A DNA stretch of 64,000 bases, from assembly GCA_903827375.1 (NCBI GenBank), contig CAIKHZ010000229.1:1-64000 (forward strand), read 5' to 3'. Both the position numbers and the translations under genes were made by a program. The notes below the pieces were generated by a model. It was not told the origin of the DNA. It saw only the letters and a list, made by a program, of their open reading frames with translations, and ran no database searches. Shown in pieces: positions 1 to 9,168 of the stretch; positions within the stretch are counted from its first letter, which is position 1; each line of letters begins with the position of its first letter. The stretch is from Akkermansiaceae bacterium. Lineage in GTDB: Bacteria > Verrucomicrobiota > Verrucomicrobiia > Verrucomicrobiales > Akkermansiaceae.

Positions 1-75
1 CACCGCCTTACCAACGGTCCCCGTTACGACAACCCCGAGATTATTGCGAAATCCAACGCCCCCGATTTCCCGTGA
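1..75 (+). CDS. possible C-terminal end of a plus-strand gene (partial)
   Basis: Frame 1 on the plus strand is open from the window edge to a TGA at 73-75 and reads as 24 plausible residues ending DNPEIIAKSNAPDFP. About 70% of its codons end in G or C, which fits coding DNA here. It would converge on, and overlap, the 82-codon minus-strand ORF. This suggests the last part of that ORF is not real coding sequence. The family is not recognised and the stretch is too short for certainty. Confidence 0.25.
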   Translation, partial: HRLTNGPRYDNPEIIAKSNAPDFP

Positions 76-272
76 TTAGCGCGGAGCGTTACAGTAACAT
101 TGGACTCGCGTCCGCCGCCTTCAATCAGCCAGCCCAGCTGCGGCTTGACCAGCTCGATGCCGAGAGAATTCTCACGATATTCGCAGCGCAGGTGGGTCAC
201 GTGGGCAGCTTGGGGCACGGCTGGCAGGGCCAGCAACAGGGTGGTGAGGGTAAGTGTTGTTCGCTTATTCAT
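24..272 (-). pseudogene. N-terminal relic of an alpha-L-rhamnosidase (GH78)
   Basis: The ORF has a signal peptide (about residues 1-22) followed by VTHLRCEYRENSLGIELVKP and LGWLI, matching the start of secreted GH78 alpha-L-rhamnosidases, where this strand precedes the first beta-sandwich domain. Family members are usually 700-1100 residues, but this ORF stops after 82. Recognisable similarity fades near residue 58, just before the region where a plus-strand reading frame ends. The simplest reading is a deletion or rearrangement that left the first 60 or so codons next to an unrelated gene end. It lies 18 nt upstream of nothing else in the operon sense: the HzsA-like gene ends at 291 on the same strand. 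A functional 82-residue protein is unlikely. Confidence 0.6.
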
Positions 273-290
273 TTGAAATTTTTCTTTGAT

Positions 291-3200
291 TCACTTCAGT
301 GTGGGTTCAGCAAACTCGCCGCGCAGTTGCTTCTCACCTCCATCTTTTTCATACACGCCATAGAACTGGCAGGCCGAATCCAGCCAAACGGTGATACGTT
401 CCATCTCGTCGGTGGTTAGTTTGACGTCGTGATGCCCCTGCTTCAGTATCTTATAAAGTTTGGAGGCGCGAGCGCCGAATTGCCCGGGGATTGTCCGATA
501 AAACTTGGGCGAATTGAAATCTTGCCCAGCACCATACGAGACATAGCCGTAGGGTTCGGCAAGATTGACATAGGATGTGAAATATTTTCCATTCACCGCA
601 CTGTCCAAGCGTGGGGGCAGCTTCTCTCCCGGCTTGGCTTGCTTGATTTTTTCCGCGTGACAACTGACACATTTTTTATCCAGCACAGGCTGGACTAGCT
701 TTGGATAACTAAACGGGAGCGATCCATCCGGCCCGGGTTTTGGAAGTGATGGTTCGCGCCTCATCGCGAGGGGTGTCGCAACGGAGAGGCGATCAGGCGC
801 GGTGCCCTTGGGTTCATGACATCCCTGACAGGAGAGTTGCTCTCCGGGCACCAACGCAGTTGCTGAGCGCATCGATTGAATCGCGGCCCCCTGTTCATCG
901 AGTGCCTGGAAGAATATCTCATAGCCTGTAGGCACCTTGAAATAGGCACTTCCATCAGCTTCGACCGGAACCGTCCCGACAACCGTGCGGACAAGATTGT
1001 CGGAATCAAATCCTTCCTTGATCTGGATACCTGTCCAATGTGCCAACTCCGCAGTAGCCACTGACGCCGGATAGATCTGCCAGATCCGAAGAGCGGAAAT
1101 CTTGCCGGCATCTTCGGGCCACGACAAGTAGCTCTTATAGACATCCGCAATGGTTATGGTCCCTTGTCCACGCGCTTCTGCCTGCCAGTCTGCGGGTTTT
1201 CGCTGTGCCGCAGGAACAGCAGCAATACGTTGCTCCGGAATAACTGGCGGACGAGTTTCAGCACGGAGAGGTCTTGGACTCACGCAGGCAATTTGCGGGT
1301 CTCGATAGATCAGTTCCTTATTGCCAAATTTGTCGATCAAATAGATTCCAAAGGTCAGATGTTTGCCTCCAACGTTGGCCTCGGCCGGCTCATAAGAAGC
1401 GATATAATAGGTGTCGCTCAGCGGCCATGCGGTACCATAGCTCTGGGAACCTCCTTGTGTTTCAGGAAATCCGGCATCTGGGGTCAAGCGCTTTACTGGG
1501 GCCATGGCATCATCATCCGCCACGCGCGGATCGATGACCACGAGGGATCCAAAAGCTTGTCCATGATGCGGTGCACCCGTCGCGATAAAACACTGCGAAT
1601 TCGGAATCGAGCGCGTGTCGATCTCCATATCTGATCGCTTATAGCGCAGAGAATAGTTGCCGTGAATGGGACGCGGATTGCGCCCGTCCGGGGTTGTAAT
1701 CCAAGGATGATGAGCGGTACACCCATGGCGGTCAACATAATCCCAACGCGTCCAAAGCAACATGCCGTCATGAGTGATTGAAGGAGCCCATTCATTCGTT
1801 TCATGAAAGCTGAGGCAACGCATGTCCGTCCCGTCCACAGCCACATCAAACATCGTATAGTTGGGGCATTGGCGGCCGCACCGCAGATAGCCGCCACGCC
1901 GTTCGGAGATAAATGCAATGCGTCCTGCAGGGGTAAAGCACGGGGAGAAATCATTGAACGTTCCATCTGTAATCTGCTTCAGGTTCGTGCCATCGGAGCC
2001 AACCGTGAACAGATGATAACAGAAGCCCTTGTCCCAATGCCCGTTGTTCGCATGGTCCAGATGCGAAATGTGCGAGCGGCCGCCTTTGCCTTCCACATAT
2101 GCAAAGGAAATCATCTTCCCGTCATACGATAGTGCCGGCGAAAGAACGGATCCCCCATCTTTACCCATATCCTGACGTGTTCCAATTTTAAGTCCTGAAC
2201 CTGCGAGAACATCCCGAATTGCGGGTGATTCGCCAAATGGATCCGATAGGACAAGCAATCCGCCCCCAGTCCGTTGTTGTTGGCCATAGTACTGATCGCA
2301 GCAATGCTGCATGACCTGTGATAGATCGCGCTTGATGAAAAGCAATTCATTGAAATTGAGCAGCGGATTAGAGAACGCGATCTTGCGACGCAGGAGCAAT
2401 GCTTCATCAAACAATGGACGGCGTTGGGCTTCAGCGGCTGTTTTTGCCCGCGCAACAAGGTCAGCCAACGCTTTTGTTTCCGACTCAAGCGATGGGGCAT
2501 TCCGCATCGATTTAATATCGTTCAACAAGGATTGTGTGCGACGCAGCAGAATTGTCAGCGGGTCTTTATCCTCTGGTGTCACCAATGCGTCCGCGCAGAA
2601 GGTCTCTGACGCAAACTGCCTGAAACGATCTATCTTCTTCAAATCATGCTGCAAAACACCCCATTGGCGCGACGCTTCACCGTCAGGGTAGTTCCTGCCG
2701 GGCGCAGCGGGTTCTAGCCATGTTGAAAGGGGCGATACCAATGGCATTTTAGCGGGCGTCTTCCCGTAATCCGCGAGGCCCCATTTTGCGGCCAGGTATT
2801 TCTCAACTTGTATGCGTTGCTCATCTGTCGGAATGGCGTCGAACAGAATCACCTCAGCCACACGAATGTTGCCTGCTCGTGCGGCACTGCGGTCAGCCGC
2901 GAGCGTATTTGCGGCAAGTGGTTCAGAGGCGACGAGGGAGATCATGTTGAAGTTGGCATCCAGTTCATGCTCGGTTCCGTCGATCCGTGTTCCATTGAAG
3001 TAGGTAGCCCCATTCAGCAACCCATTGGCGGCGTATCGACGATCCCAAAGCTCCCCGTTGCCGCTATCAATATTCCGATGGAAGTCATAATACCCTTGCA
3101 CACCACCCATCCGGCCGAGCAGAAAGGCATTGGGGGCATCTGCCCGAATCACCCAAAAGACCGCCCGAATCTTTGTCTCGTCAGCAAAGGAAACAAATTG

Positions 3201-3527
3201 TCCGGCGCTCATCCAGACATACGGCTTGTTTCCCAGGAGCTTGTCTTTCATCAACTGGGCCTGGCCATGAACCGTCGCCTTCTTTGCGAAGGAATGTCCA
3301 TCAAACCGTGCATCACGCCATTCCGTCACTTTGTCATTTTCCATCACCATAGATGGCGCACTAGCCGCATCGAGCCAAAACGTGGCTGATTTTTCAACAA
3401 ACTCCGGGACGGCGCAAAACCCATTACGAGGGAGAAGCAACAGGATAATCCCCGCAACTAGGGCTAAACGCGCCTGATGGATGATCCATGAAGTTATCAA
3501 CAATTCAACTGTTAGTATTTGTTTCAT
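291..3527 (-). CDS. HzsA-like secreted cytochrome with PD40 propeller (paralogue A)
   Basis: Predicted exported 1078-residue protein. I chose the ATG at 3527 because it begins a membrane or signal segment (LALVAGIILLLLP); the longer ORF start at 3680 adds only out-of-family residues overlapping the upstream gene. The order is a concanavalin/LamG-like region (about 55-260, FWLDAASAP), a coiled linker, a TolB/PD40-type propeller (about 440-720, with LSPALSYDGKMISFAY and repeated SDGT elements), a hydrazine-synthase-alpha-like segment with GTVPVEADGSAYFKVP, and two CxxCH heme sites (CQGCH near 900, CVSCH near 953). Such homologues are common in Planctomycetes and Verrucomicrobia without the HzsB/C partners, so hydrazine synthesis is not implied. 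It is the last gene of the glycosidase cluster. An electron-transfer or redox role in the envelope is inference. Its DNA looks less GC-rich than genes further right. Confidence 0.75.
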   Translation of the reverse strand: MKQILTVELLITSWIIHQARLALVAGIILLLLPRNGFCAVPEFVEKSATFWLDAASAPSMVMENDKVTEWRDARFDGHSFAKKATVHGQAQLMKDKLLGNKPYVWMSAGQFVSFADETKIRAVFWVIRADAPNAFLLGRMGGVQGYYDFHRNIDSGNGELWDRRYAANGLLNGATYFNGTRIDGTEHELDANFNMISLVASEPLAANTLAADRSAARAGNIRVAEVILFDAIPTDEQRIQVEKYLAAKWGLADYGKTPAKMPLVSPLSTWLEPAAPGRNYPDGEASRQWGVLQHDLKKIDRFRQFASETFCADALVTPEDKDPLTILLRRTQSLLNDIKSMRNAPSLESETKALADLVARAKTAAEAQRRPLFDEALLLRRKIAFSNPLLNFNELLFIKRDLSQVMQHCCDQYYGQQQRTGGGLLVLSDPFGESPAIRDVLAGSGLKIGTRQDMGKDGGSVLSPALSYDGKMISFAYVEGKGGRSHISHLDHANNGHWDKGFCYHLFTVGSDGTNLKQITDGTFNDFSPCFTPAGRIAFISERRGGYLRCGRQCPNYTMFDVAVDGTDMRCLSFHETNEWAPSITHDGMLLWTRWDYVDRHGCTAHHPWITTPDGRNPRPIHGNYSLRYKRSDMEIDTRSIPNSQCFIATGAPHHGQAFGSLVVIDPRVADDDAMAPVKRLTPDAGFPETQGGSQSYGTAWPLSDTYYIASYEPAEANVGGKHLTFGIYLIDKFGNKELIYRDPQIACVSPRPLRAETRPPVIPEQRIAAVPAAQRKPADWQAEARGQGTITIADVYKSYLSWPEDAGKISALRIWQIYPASVATAELAHWTGIQIKEGFDSDNLVRTVVGTVPVEADGSAYFKVPTGYEIFFQALDEQGAAIQSMRSATALVPGEQLSCQGCHEPKGTAPDRLSVATPLAMRREPSLPKPGPDGSLPFSYPKLVQPVLDKKCVSCHAEKIKQAKPGEKLPPRLDSAVNGKYFTSYVNLAEPYGYVSYGAGQDFNSPKFYRTIPGQFGARASKLYKILKQGHHDVKLTTDEMERITVWLDSACQFYGVYEKDGGEKQLRGEFAEPTLK

Positions 3528-3565
3528 TTGTTCGATTCTTTCGCTTGATGCAGGTTCTTTTTGTT

Positions 3566-4057
3566 TCAGAGATTGACACTCCGCTGCTGGAAACCAGGTC
3601 CGGGGGTGGTCTTGTCGGTGGATTTGTCGGGATGGTCCTGTGCCCCGCCTGTTTTCCAAACGCCGGCATACCACGCGCACACCGTCGGGAAATCAAACAC
3701 ATTCGGCCTCGCGCCCGTCGCCTCACGCAAGGCCCTGCCGTATTTCTCCAATGCCTCGAACGGATTCGCCGTGGCCGCATCCACATAGAAACTGTCCTCG
3801 GGCAAGTAGGTCTCACCGGGCTCGACCAGCTTGCCGATTGGATCGTTTCCCTTAAGCATTGCCGTCACGCTGGTTTCCACGGTTGCGCGGGCGTTGCGGA
3901 TGGCGGGAGCGGACGCAGGCGGCATGCTCAGGCTGTGCGTGCCGGTCTTGAGATCGAAATCAATGCGGGTTGCGTCATTCTGCAAGGTCTGTGCATGGGC
4001 CAGGCCGACAGTGAGAATCAGGGTGGCGATGAGGATCAAGCAGGTCGAGTGTTTCAT
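3566..4057 (-). pseudogene. N-terminal fragment of a GH36-type alpha-galactosidase-like enzyme
   Basis: This 163-codon ORF begins with a clear signal peptide (MKHSTCLILIATLILTVGLAHAQ). It continues with an N-terminal beta-sandwich-like segment (FDLKTGTHSLSM) and then DFPTVCAWYAGVWKTGG, which resembles the lead-in to the catalytic barrel of GH36/GH27-like alpha-galactosidases. Complete relatives are several hundred residues longer; here the frame ends right after DHPDKSTDK with an unrelated tail. The start lies 4 nt after the GH63-like stop, so it keeps its operon position, and the HzsA-like start is 38 nt downstream. The rest of the enzyme appears deleted. The family assignment is tentative because the catalytic domain is missing. 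The earlier ATG at 4132 lies inside the GH63-like gene and was not used. Confidence 0.5.
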
Positions 4058-4061
4058 ATGT

Positions 4062-6221
4062 CTATTCCGTCTTCTGATGGACGCCCTGTGCGTCACTTGT
4101 GAGGCTGTACAGTTTGCGGTGGAACGGCACATGGCGCAATTGCCCGTTGAATCCGCGAGGTGTTAGTGGCGCCATGAGCGGCAGGCCGTCACCTTGCAGA
4201 TCAGGTCGGTAGCCAAAGAATGAGCGGATGATGACTTCGGCAAAGGCCGCGCCGCACACTTCGTTGAAGTCCTGATAACCCCGGTTGGCAATGCGGACAA
4301 GCGGATCGAAACCCCGCCTGTCCGGGTCGAGAAACTCATGTGACTGTGCAAACGGGCCTTCGCGCGTCACCGGTTCGACTGCCCGGAGAAAGGTCACGGC
4401 CTTATCGAACGCGCCGAACCGGCACATCACGTCCATCGTCAGCGGCGGCCAACCGTCGTAGGAACCCATCGGCCCGTGGTCGGGCCGGTCCGAGTGCGCG
4501 GCTGCGGGATCTTTCAGCGACATCGCCCGCATCCAGGTTTTGGTGAGCAGTTCGCGTTCGAGGAAGCCGTTCATCTCCATCTTCATCGTGGGAGTGAGGT
4601 CGTTTTCCAATGCCTGACCGGTCATGATGTAGTCGAAACAGTGGCGGCTAGGAATCTCTTTGCCGGTTTTGTCACGGGCATTCCAGACGCCTTCCCCCGG
4701 TTTGTAAAGCGCCATGACTTCAGTTAGAAGTTTACCGGCCTTGGCGCGGAGTTCGTGGGCATGCGCCGCATTTCCAGATTGTCCGCAATAATCTGCCACG
4801 CGCCGAAGCATATAGACATTGGCTGCGTTCAGCGACGCCACCCCCTGCACATAACCGTCCGTGCATTCGAGCAGGTTTTCGGGTCCGCCATAATCGGCCA
4901 GCAGGCTGTCTTTGGTCAACGGACGTTGCTCATCATACGTTGCGATGTCCTCGAGCCGTTGCAGAACCGTCTTGCCAGTGATCACCTGACTGAGAAACGC
5001 ATCGTCACCCGTCACGCCAAGATAGGCGTCCACACAGCGGAAGATCGACCAGTCGTTGGCGGCGTACCATGGCCCGACCCCCCTGCCGGACACGCAATCC
5101 AGCGCGTAGCACCCGTGATGATCCATCGCCAGCCATTTCGCCAGCAGCTCCTTCATGCTGTTAGGTTCCAGCATCGCCCAGGCGTTAGCCCACATTCCGG
5201 TGTCCCAGAAATACATGAGCGTCACCGCCCAATTCGGCCCGGCCGTGATGAAACAGTGCTTGGCTGTCGGCAGGTTCGAGCGGCAGAGTATCAGCGGCGC
5301 GAGCGCGCCTTCGTAATAGACCCGGCGGATCTTCGGATCATCGGTCAGGAGTGTCGGCAGGTGTCCGGAGAAATGTGTGTTGCCGGGCGTGAAGGCGGCC
5401 TGCCAGCGCTCTTCCCACTGCATTTTGGCCGATGCGAAACTCTGATCGAATGATTTCGCCCAGCGCGTTGCAAGCTCTGCGGCCGCTGCCGGTTCCTGGT
5501 CCATGGCGGCGGTGTAGCCCAATGAGAGCGTCTGATTTGGCGCGAGCAAAATCTTCCAGGATGCGACGCCTCCGTCGGTCACGACTTTCAAGTCTGCCGG
5601 TGCCTGCGAAAAGGCAAAGGCGATGGCAGCCGGTTCAGAGCCTTTGTTCCCCACAGCCGACAGGACTTTGGAATCCGTTCCAGCTAGGGCGATGGTGTTT
5701 CCTTTTTCCCCATGTGGCGTGATGTAATTCGCCCACGCTGCATCGGGGTGGCGGCACACCTGTCCTGAAAACGCCCAGGACACGTCCACTGTTTGCGAAT
5801 TCGTGGCGGTGTTCTTGAGCGTCAACCGGCAAAGGACACCGCGCTGTTCAAAGGGCATGCGGATGGCAGACTCCAACTCAATCCCGTCCATCGTTCTCCG
5901 GCGGAGCACCTGATACGCATACCACCGGGACCCCGTCGCATGGACCTGCTTTCCGTTCAGGGTCAGCACTCCGCTATCACCGCCATTGGCATAAGGCGGA
6001 AGGGTTGCAACGAGAAAGGTCGTCAGATTGGGGTTGGTTTGCAGGGTGCCCCAGAAATTGTTGACCGACGGAAAATTGCGAAGGGTATTGACCTCCATCC
6101 AATCCCCCGCCAATTCATCGAGGGACATGATGGCGTCAGCCGGATGCGTCGCTTCAGCGGCGTGGAGCGCGATGAGCGGTGCCAGCAGGGCGGCAAGTGT
6201 GATGACTGCTCGTTTGTTCAT
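4062..6221 (-). CDS. secreted GH63/MGH1-like (alpha/alpha)6-barrel glycosidase
   Basis: A 719-residue protein with a signal peptide (MNKRAVITLAALLAPLIALHA). The N-terminal half is a beta-sandwich (about 35-260). The second half has the alpha-helical toroid pattern of GH63, GH37 and related enzymes: FWDTGMWANAWAML near 340, WYAANDWSIFRCVDAYLG near 390, GGPENLLECTDGY near 450 and GSYDGWPPLTMDVM near 610. Acidic residues in these motifs are candidate catalysts, but I cannot assign acid and base. Members of this clan cleave alpha-linked glucosides, mannosides or related sugars outside the cytoplasm. It sits between GH2 (27 nt upstream) and the GH36-like relic (4 nt downstream), so co-transcription is likely. 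Exact substrate unknown. Confidence 0.75.
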   Translation of the reverse strand: MNKRAVITLAALLAPLIALHAAEATHPADAIMSLDELAGDWMEVNTLRNFPSVNNFWGTLQTNPNLTTFLVATLPPYANGGDSGVLTLNGKQVHATGSRWYAYQVLRRRTMDGIELESAIRMPFEQRGVLCRLTLKNTATNSQTVDVSWAFSGQVCRHPDAAWANYITPHGEKGNTIALAGTDSKVLSAVGNKGSEPAAIAFAFSQAPADLKVVTDGGVASWKILLAPNQTLSLGYTAAMDQEPAAAAELATRWAKSFDQSFASAKMQWEERWQAAFTPGNTHFSGHLPTLLTDDPKIRRVYYEGALAPLILCRSNLPTAKHCFITAGPNWAVTLMYFWDTGMWANAWAMLEPNSMKELLAKWLAMDHHGCYALDCVSGRGVGPWYAANDWSIFRCVDAYLGVTGDDAFLSQVITGKTVLQRLEDIATYDEQRPLTKDSLLADYGGPENLLECTDGYVQGVASLNAANVYMLRRVADYCGQSGNAAHAHELRAKAGKLLTEVMALYKPGEGVWNARDKTGKEIPSRHCFDYIMTGQALENDLTPTMKMEMNGFLERELLTKTWMRAMSLKDPAAAHSDRPDHGPMGSYDGWPPLTMDVMCRFGAFDKAVTFLRAVEPVTREGPFAQSHEFLDPDRRGFDPLVRIANRGYQDFNEVCGAAFAEVIIRSFFGYRPDLQGDGLPLMAPLTPRGFNGQLRHVPFHRKLYSLTSDAQGVHQKTE

Positions 6222-6247
6222 GTTGCTAGAACGAGATGATGACGCAC

Positions 6248-9145
6248 TCAGTGGACTTCGAGGCGCAGTATGCCCTTGACCACGCTGCCGGTTTTGAGCG
6301 GCCGGGCGGGGATGGCGCGTTCGGTGAAGAACTGCGGCGCCCCGTGATTGGTGTACTCCGCGATGAGCAGGTTCGCCGAATTTTCAAGCACCCAGCAGCG
6401 GACATGAGATGAGCCATCGGCGAGCAGACGCAGGCCGTGGCCGGAGGGCGAGAGCAGCGCGGCCTCGTAAACATGCATCTTGGTCGAGCGGAAATCGTTA
6501 GAGCCGTTCGGCGTGGCATCGTCGCTCCAACTCCAAGTCGGTAGGACGCGCGGGCCGGCTAGCAGGGTAGGGGACACGCCTTTGACAAAGGCTGTGGCGG
6601 TGCCCTGCGCCCGGCCGATATGGTCGTCGGGGTAGGCACTCCACTTGGCGTTGCGGCGCCAGGTGAGCGTGTCGCATTCGCGCGGCAGGCGGAAGACCAC
6701 ACCGATTTGGCGGGGATCGCACTGGCCCTTTTCCGTGACGGAAAAATCGTAATCGAGTGTCAGCGAGCCATCTTTGGAGAAACGGAAGATATAGGTTCCC
6801 TGAGCTTCTGCATAAGCACCTTCGACGCGGACCGTCACGCCTTGGTCGGATGTGATTTCGGCGCTGACCGCCGATGCCTTCCAATTGCCGCAGGTGTTAG
6901 TAAACAACTGTGACGGCGCTTCCATCCCACCGCCGGGACTGTCACTGATGCTTGGCAGCAATAGCAGATCCGGACCGGTAAACGGGGCTGTCGCCATGCC
7001 CGTGGCAGCGTCGAAGGTGACGCTGAAACCGGTTGTTCGGACGATGAATTTTCCGGCTGGCTTTTCCAGTGTGACCGGGCCAGGCTTGGAAGCTGGCACT
7101 GGTGGCGCGGTGCGTGGGTCCGGACCGAGTGCGATTTTCCAGACGTCGATGTTGAGGCCGCTGGGGCTGACTGCGCTAACATCTAACATTTTTCCGGTAT
7201 CAGGGACGGCAATTTCAAGAGTGCCGGTTTGTCCGGGCGGCACGGAGGTGGTTTTAGCGGTACCGGAGCGAGTGCCGCATTTCCACTCGAAGCGCATTTC
7301 CTGCAAGTCGGTGAATGTTTGATGGTTCTCGATGGTGAGGCGCACGGGTTGGTTCGCCGGCACGGAGGTTTCCTTCACGGCCAGCGGCGAGTAAGCCTTT
7401 TTCATGTTCCAGTATTCCGGCTTCGGACGCCGCCATCCGTCAATGGGTCCCCATGGGCCGTAACCAACAATTGTGCCGTTAGGTAAGAAAAACGTATCAT
7501 CCACGCCGCTCCAGATGGCGCCGCCGAGGCAGCCATGGGCTTTGAGGATATTCTGCCACATGGCGGCCAGGCCGAGGCCCCAGATATCGCGCAGGCCGGG
7601 GTCGGTGGCGAGTTCGAGGCGGTTGTAGGAATTGAGATGGCAATACTCATCGAAGATCATCGGTTGTTTGTAGTCGGCATATCTGGCCGGGCCTTCTAGG
7701 CCGGGGTACTTCGCGTCGCAGTACCCAGGATAGTGGTTGTTGCTGATGTCAAGCGGATCGCCGCCGCCGCCCGTCATGTCACTGAAAACTAACAGCCGAG
7801 TTGGATCCAATCGCTTCATTGCCTTGGCCGAAGGCAGGAAATACTCACCAAAGGCACCACTCTCGTTAGCCAACGACCACTGGGTAATTGACGGGTGGTT
7901 TCGATAGGCTTCCAGCATTTCAAGGTGCTGGCGGGTGATCAGGTTTGGCACCTCGGCAGGCGTGATTTTGGTCTGACTTGCCCAGCAGAATGGTCCCTCG
8001 CACTCGACGAAGAGCCCCACCTGGTCGCAGGCATCAATGAACTCCTCGGCCGGCGGATAGTGGGACGTGCGGATATAATTGCAGTTGGCCGCGCGGAAGA
8101 GTTCCGCGTCCTTTCGCCAGGTGCCCGGTGCCAGCGATCGTCCGCGCAGGGGGTCGGCCTCATGGCGGCAGATGCCGCGGAGTTTGACCGGCATGTTGTT
8201 GACGAACATCTGGTTGCCGCGCACTTCGACCTGGCGGAAGCCGAACCGCTGGGCGATTGTCTCTAGCAGCTTTCCGTCCGCCTTTAACTCGATGGTCAGC
8301 GTGTAGAGATTCGGGTGTTCGCTGTCCCATTTGGCGGGATGGCTTACCGGGATTTTGATAGAACCGGCTAGATCCTTCAGTGAGATGCTCCCGGGTGTGA
8401 GAGGGACCTCCCGGCCATCCGGTCCGAATAGTGTTAAGTTAGCCTGCAAATCCGCCGGAGTTGCGCCACCTTCTGCAGCGGCGGCCAGACTGACCTCGAG
8501 GGTGGCGTCGCGGAATGCCGGGTCGAAACTGGTGGCGACATGCAGTTTCGATAGATGGGTTGGTGGCAGCGCGAACAGCTTGATTTTGCGGGTGATGCCG
8601 CCGAGCGGGTGGCCGGCGTAGGAGCTGGCACTGGCCAGTTTGTCCACAACGGATTCGTTCACCACACGGAGCGCGATGATGTTTTCGCCCTCTTTGGCTA
8701 GGTCTGTGACGTCCAGTTCAAACGGAGTGAACCCACCCAGATGATTTCCTGATTTCTTACCGTTGATCCAGACCGTGCCGTCACTGTAAACACCGTCGCA
8801 GCGCAGTTTGATGCGCATGCCCTTCCAGTCTAGCGGAACATTGAAGGAACGCACATAGCCCGCGGCCTTGTCTGCTTGAACCGTAAAGCCCTGCATCACC
8901 CATTCGCCGGGGACTTGGATGTCCGACCAGCCGGTTCCGTCCGGTGGCATCGAGCGTGCTTCAAATCCATCAGTCGGTGCCGGGTTGAAATGCCAGGTGC
9001 CGCCGAGATCCACATTCAGTTGATTTACTCCGGCCACCAGTTGCGGTCGTGGCGAGAGTCGTGGAAGATTCTCGTCCGCCAGCGCAATCCCGGCGAACAA
9101 TCGATATATGATCAATGCAACTGTAAGTATGCGGTTCATTTTCAT
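6248..9145 (-). CDS. secreted GH2 beta-galactosidase-like enzyme
   Basis: A 965-residue glycoside hydrolase family 2 protein. I start at the ATG at 9145 because GGAG lies 5 nt upstream; the ORF track uses a TTG one codon earlier. A signal peptide (to about 24) is followed by the sugar-binding jelly roll (LGGTWHFNP, VWINGKKSGNHLGGF), an immunoglobulin-like domain, and the TIM barrel. The barrel has GICRHEADPLRGR, the likely acid/base Glu in WSLANESG and the likely nucleophile Glu in FDEYCH. A further beta domain (GH2 C-terminal type) fills residues 600-965. GH2 enzymes remove terminal beta-galactose, beta-glucuronate or beta-mannose; the short motifs do not decide which. It lies 23 nt after the SGNH-GH43 gene and 26 nt before the GH63-like gene in one operon. 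Confidence 0.85.
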   Translation of the reverse strand: MKMNRILTVALIIYRLFAGIALADENLPRLSPRPQLVAGVNQLNVDLGGTWHFNPAPTDGFEARSMPPDGTGWSDIQVPGEWVMQGFTVQADKAAGYVRSFNVPLDWKGMRIKLRCDGVYSDGTVWINGKKSGNHLGGFTPFELDVTDLAKEGENIIALRVVNESVVDKLASASSYAGHPLGGITRKIKLFALPPTHLSKLHVATSFDPAFRDATLEVSLAAAAEGGATPADLQANLTLFGPDGREVPLTPGSISLKDLAGSIKIPVSHPAKWDSEHPNLYTLTIELKADGKLLETIAQRFGFRQVEVRGNQMFVNNMPVKLRGICRHEADPLRGRSLAPGTWRKDAELFRAANCNYIRTSHYPPAEEFIDACDQVGLFVECEGPFCWASQTKITPAEVPNLITRQHLEMLEAYRNHPSITQWSLANESGAFGEYFLPSAKAMKRLDPTRLLVFSDMTGGGGDPLDISNNHYPGYCDAKYPGLEGPARYADYKQPMIFDEYCHLNSYNRLELATDPGLRDIWGLGLAAMWQNILKAHGCLGGAIWSGVDDTFFLPNGTIVGYGPWGPIDGWRRPKPEYWNMKKAYSPLAVKETSVPANQPVRLTIENHQTFTDLQEMRFEWKCGTRSGTAKTTSVPPGQTGTLEIAVPDTGKMLDVSAVSPSGLNIDVWKIALGPDPRTAPPVPASKPGPVTLEKPAGKFIVRTTGFSVTFDAATGMATAPFTGPDLLLLPSISDSPGGGMEAPSQLFTNTCGNWKASAVSAEITSDQGVTVRVEGAYAEAQGTYIFRFSKDGSLTLDYDFSVTEKGQCDPRQIGVVFRLPRECDTLTWRRNAKWSAYPDDHIGRAQGTATAFVKGVSPTLLAGPRVLPTWSWSDDATPNGSNDFRSTKMHVYEAALLSPSGHGLRLLADGSSHVRCWVLENSANLLIAEYTNHGAPQFFTERAIPARPLKTGSVVKGILRLEVH

Positions 9146-9150
9146 CAATT

Positions 9151-9154
9151 CTCC
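9151..9154 (-). promoter_or_regulatory. Shine-Dalgarno of the GH2 gene
   Basis: GGAG sits 5 nt before the ATG at 9145 (GGAGAATTGATG on the minus strand). It decides the start in favour of 9145 and contrasts with the C/A-rich leaders of many other genes in the window. Confidence 0.6.
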
Positions 9155-9168
9155 ACTCGCTGTTAGGA

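Noticed and set aside
291-3527. Hydrazine synthase (anammox) assignment
   Set aside because: Only the alpha-like propeller/heme family is present, in three diverged copies beside carbohydrate genes, with no HzsB/C or hydrazine dehydrogenase.
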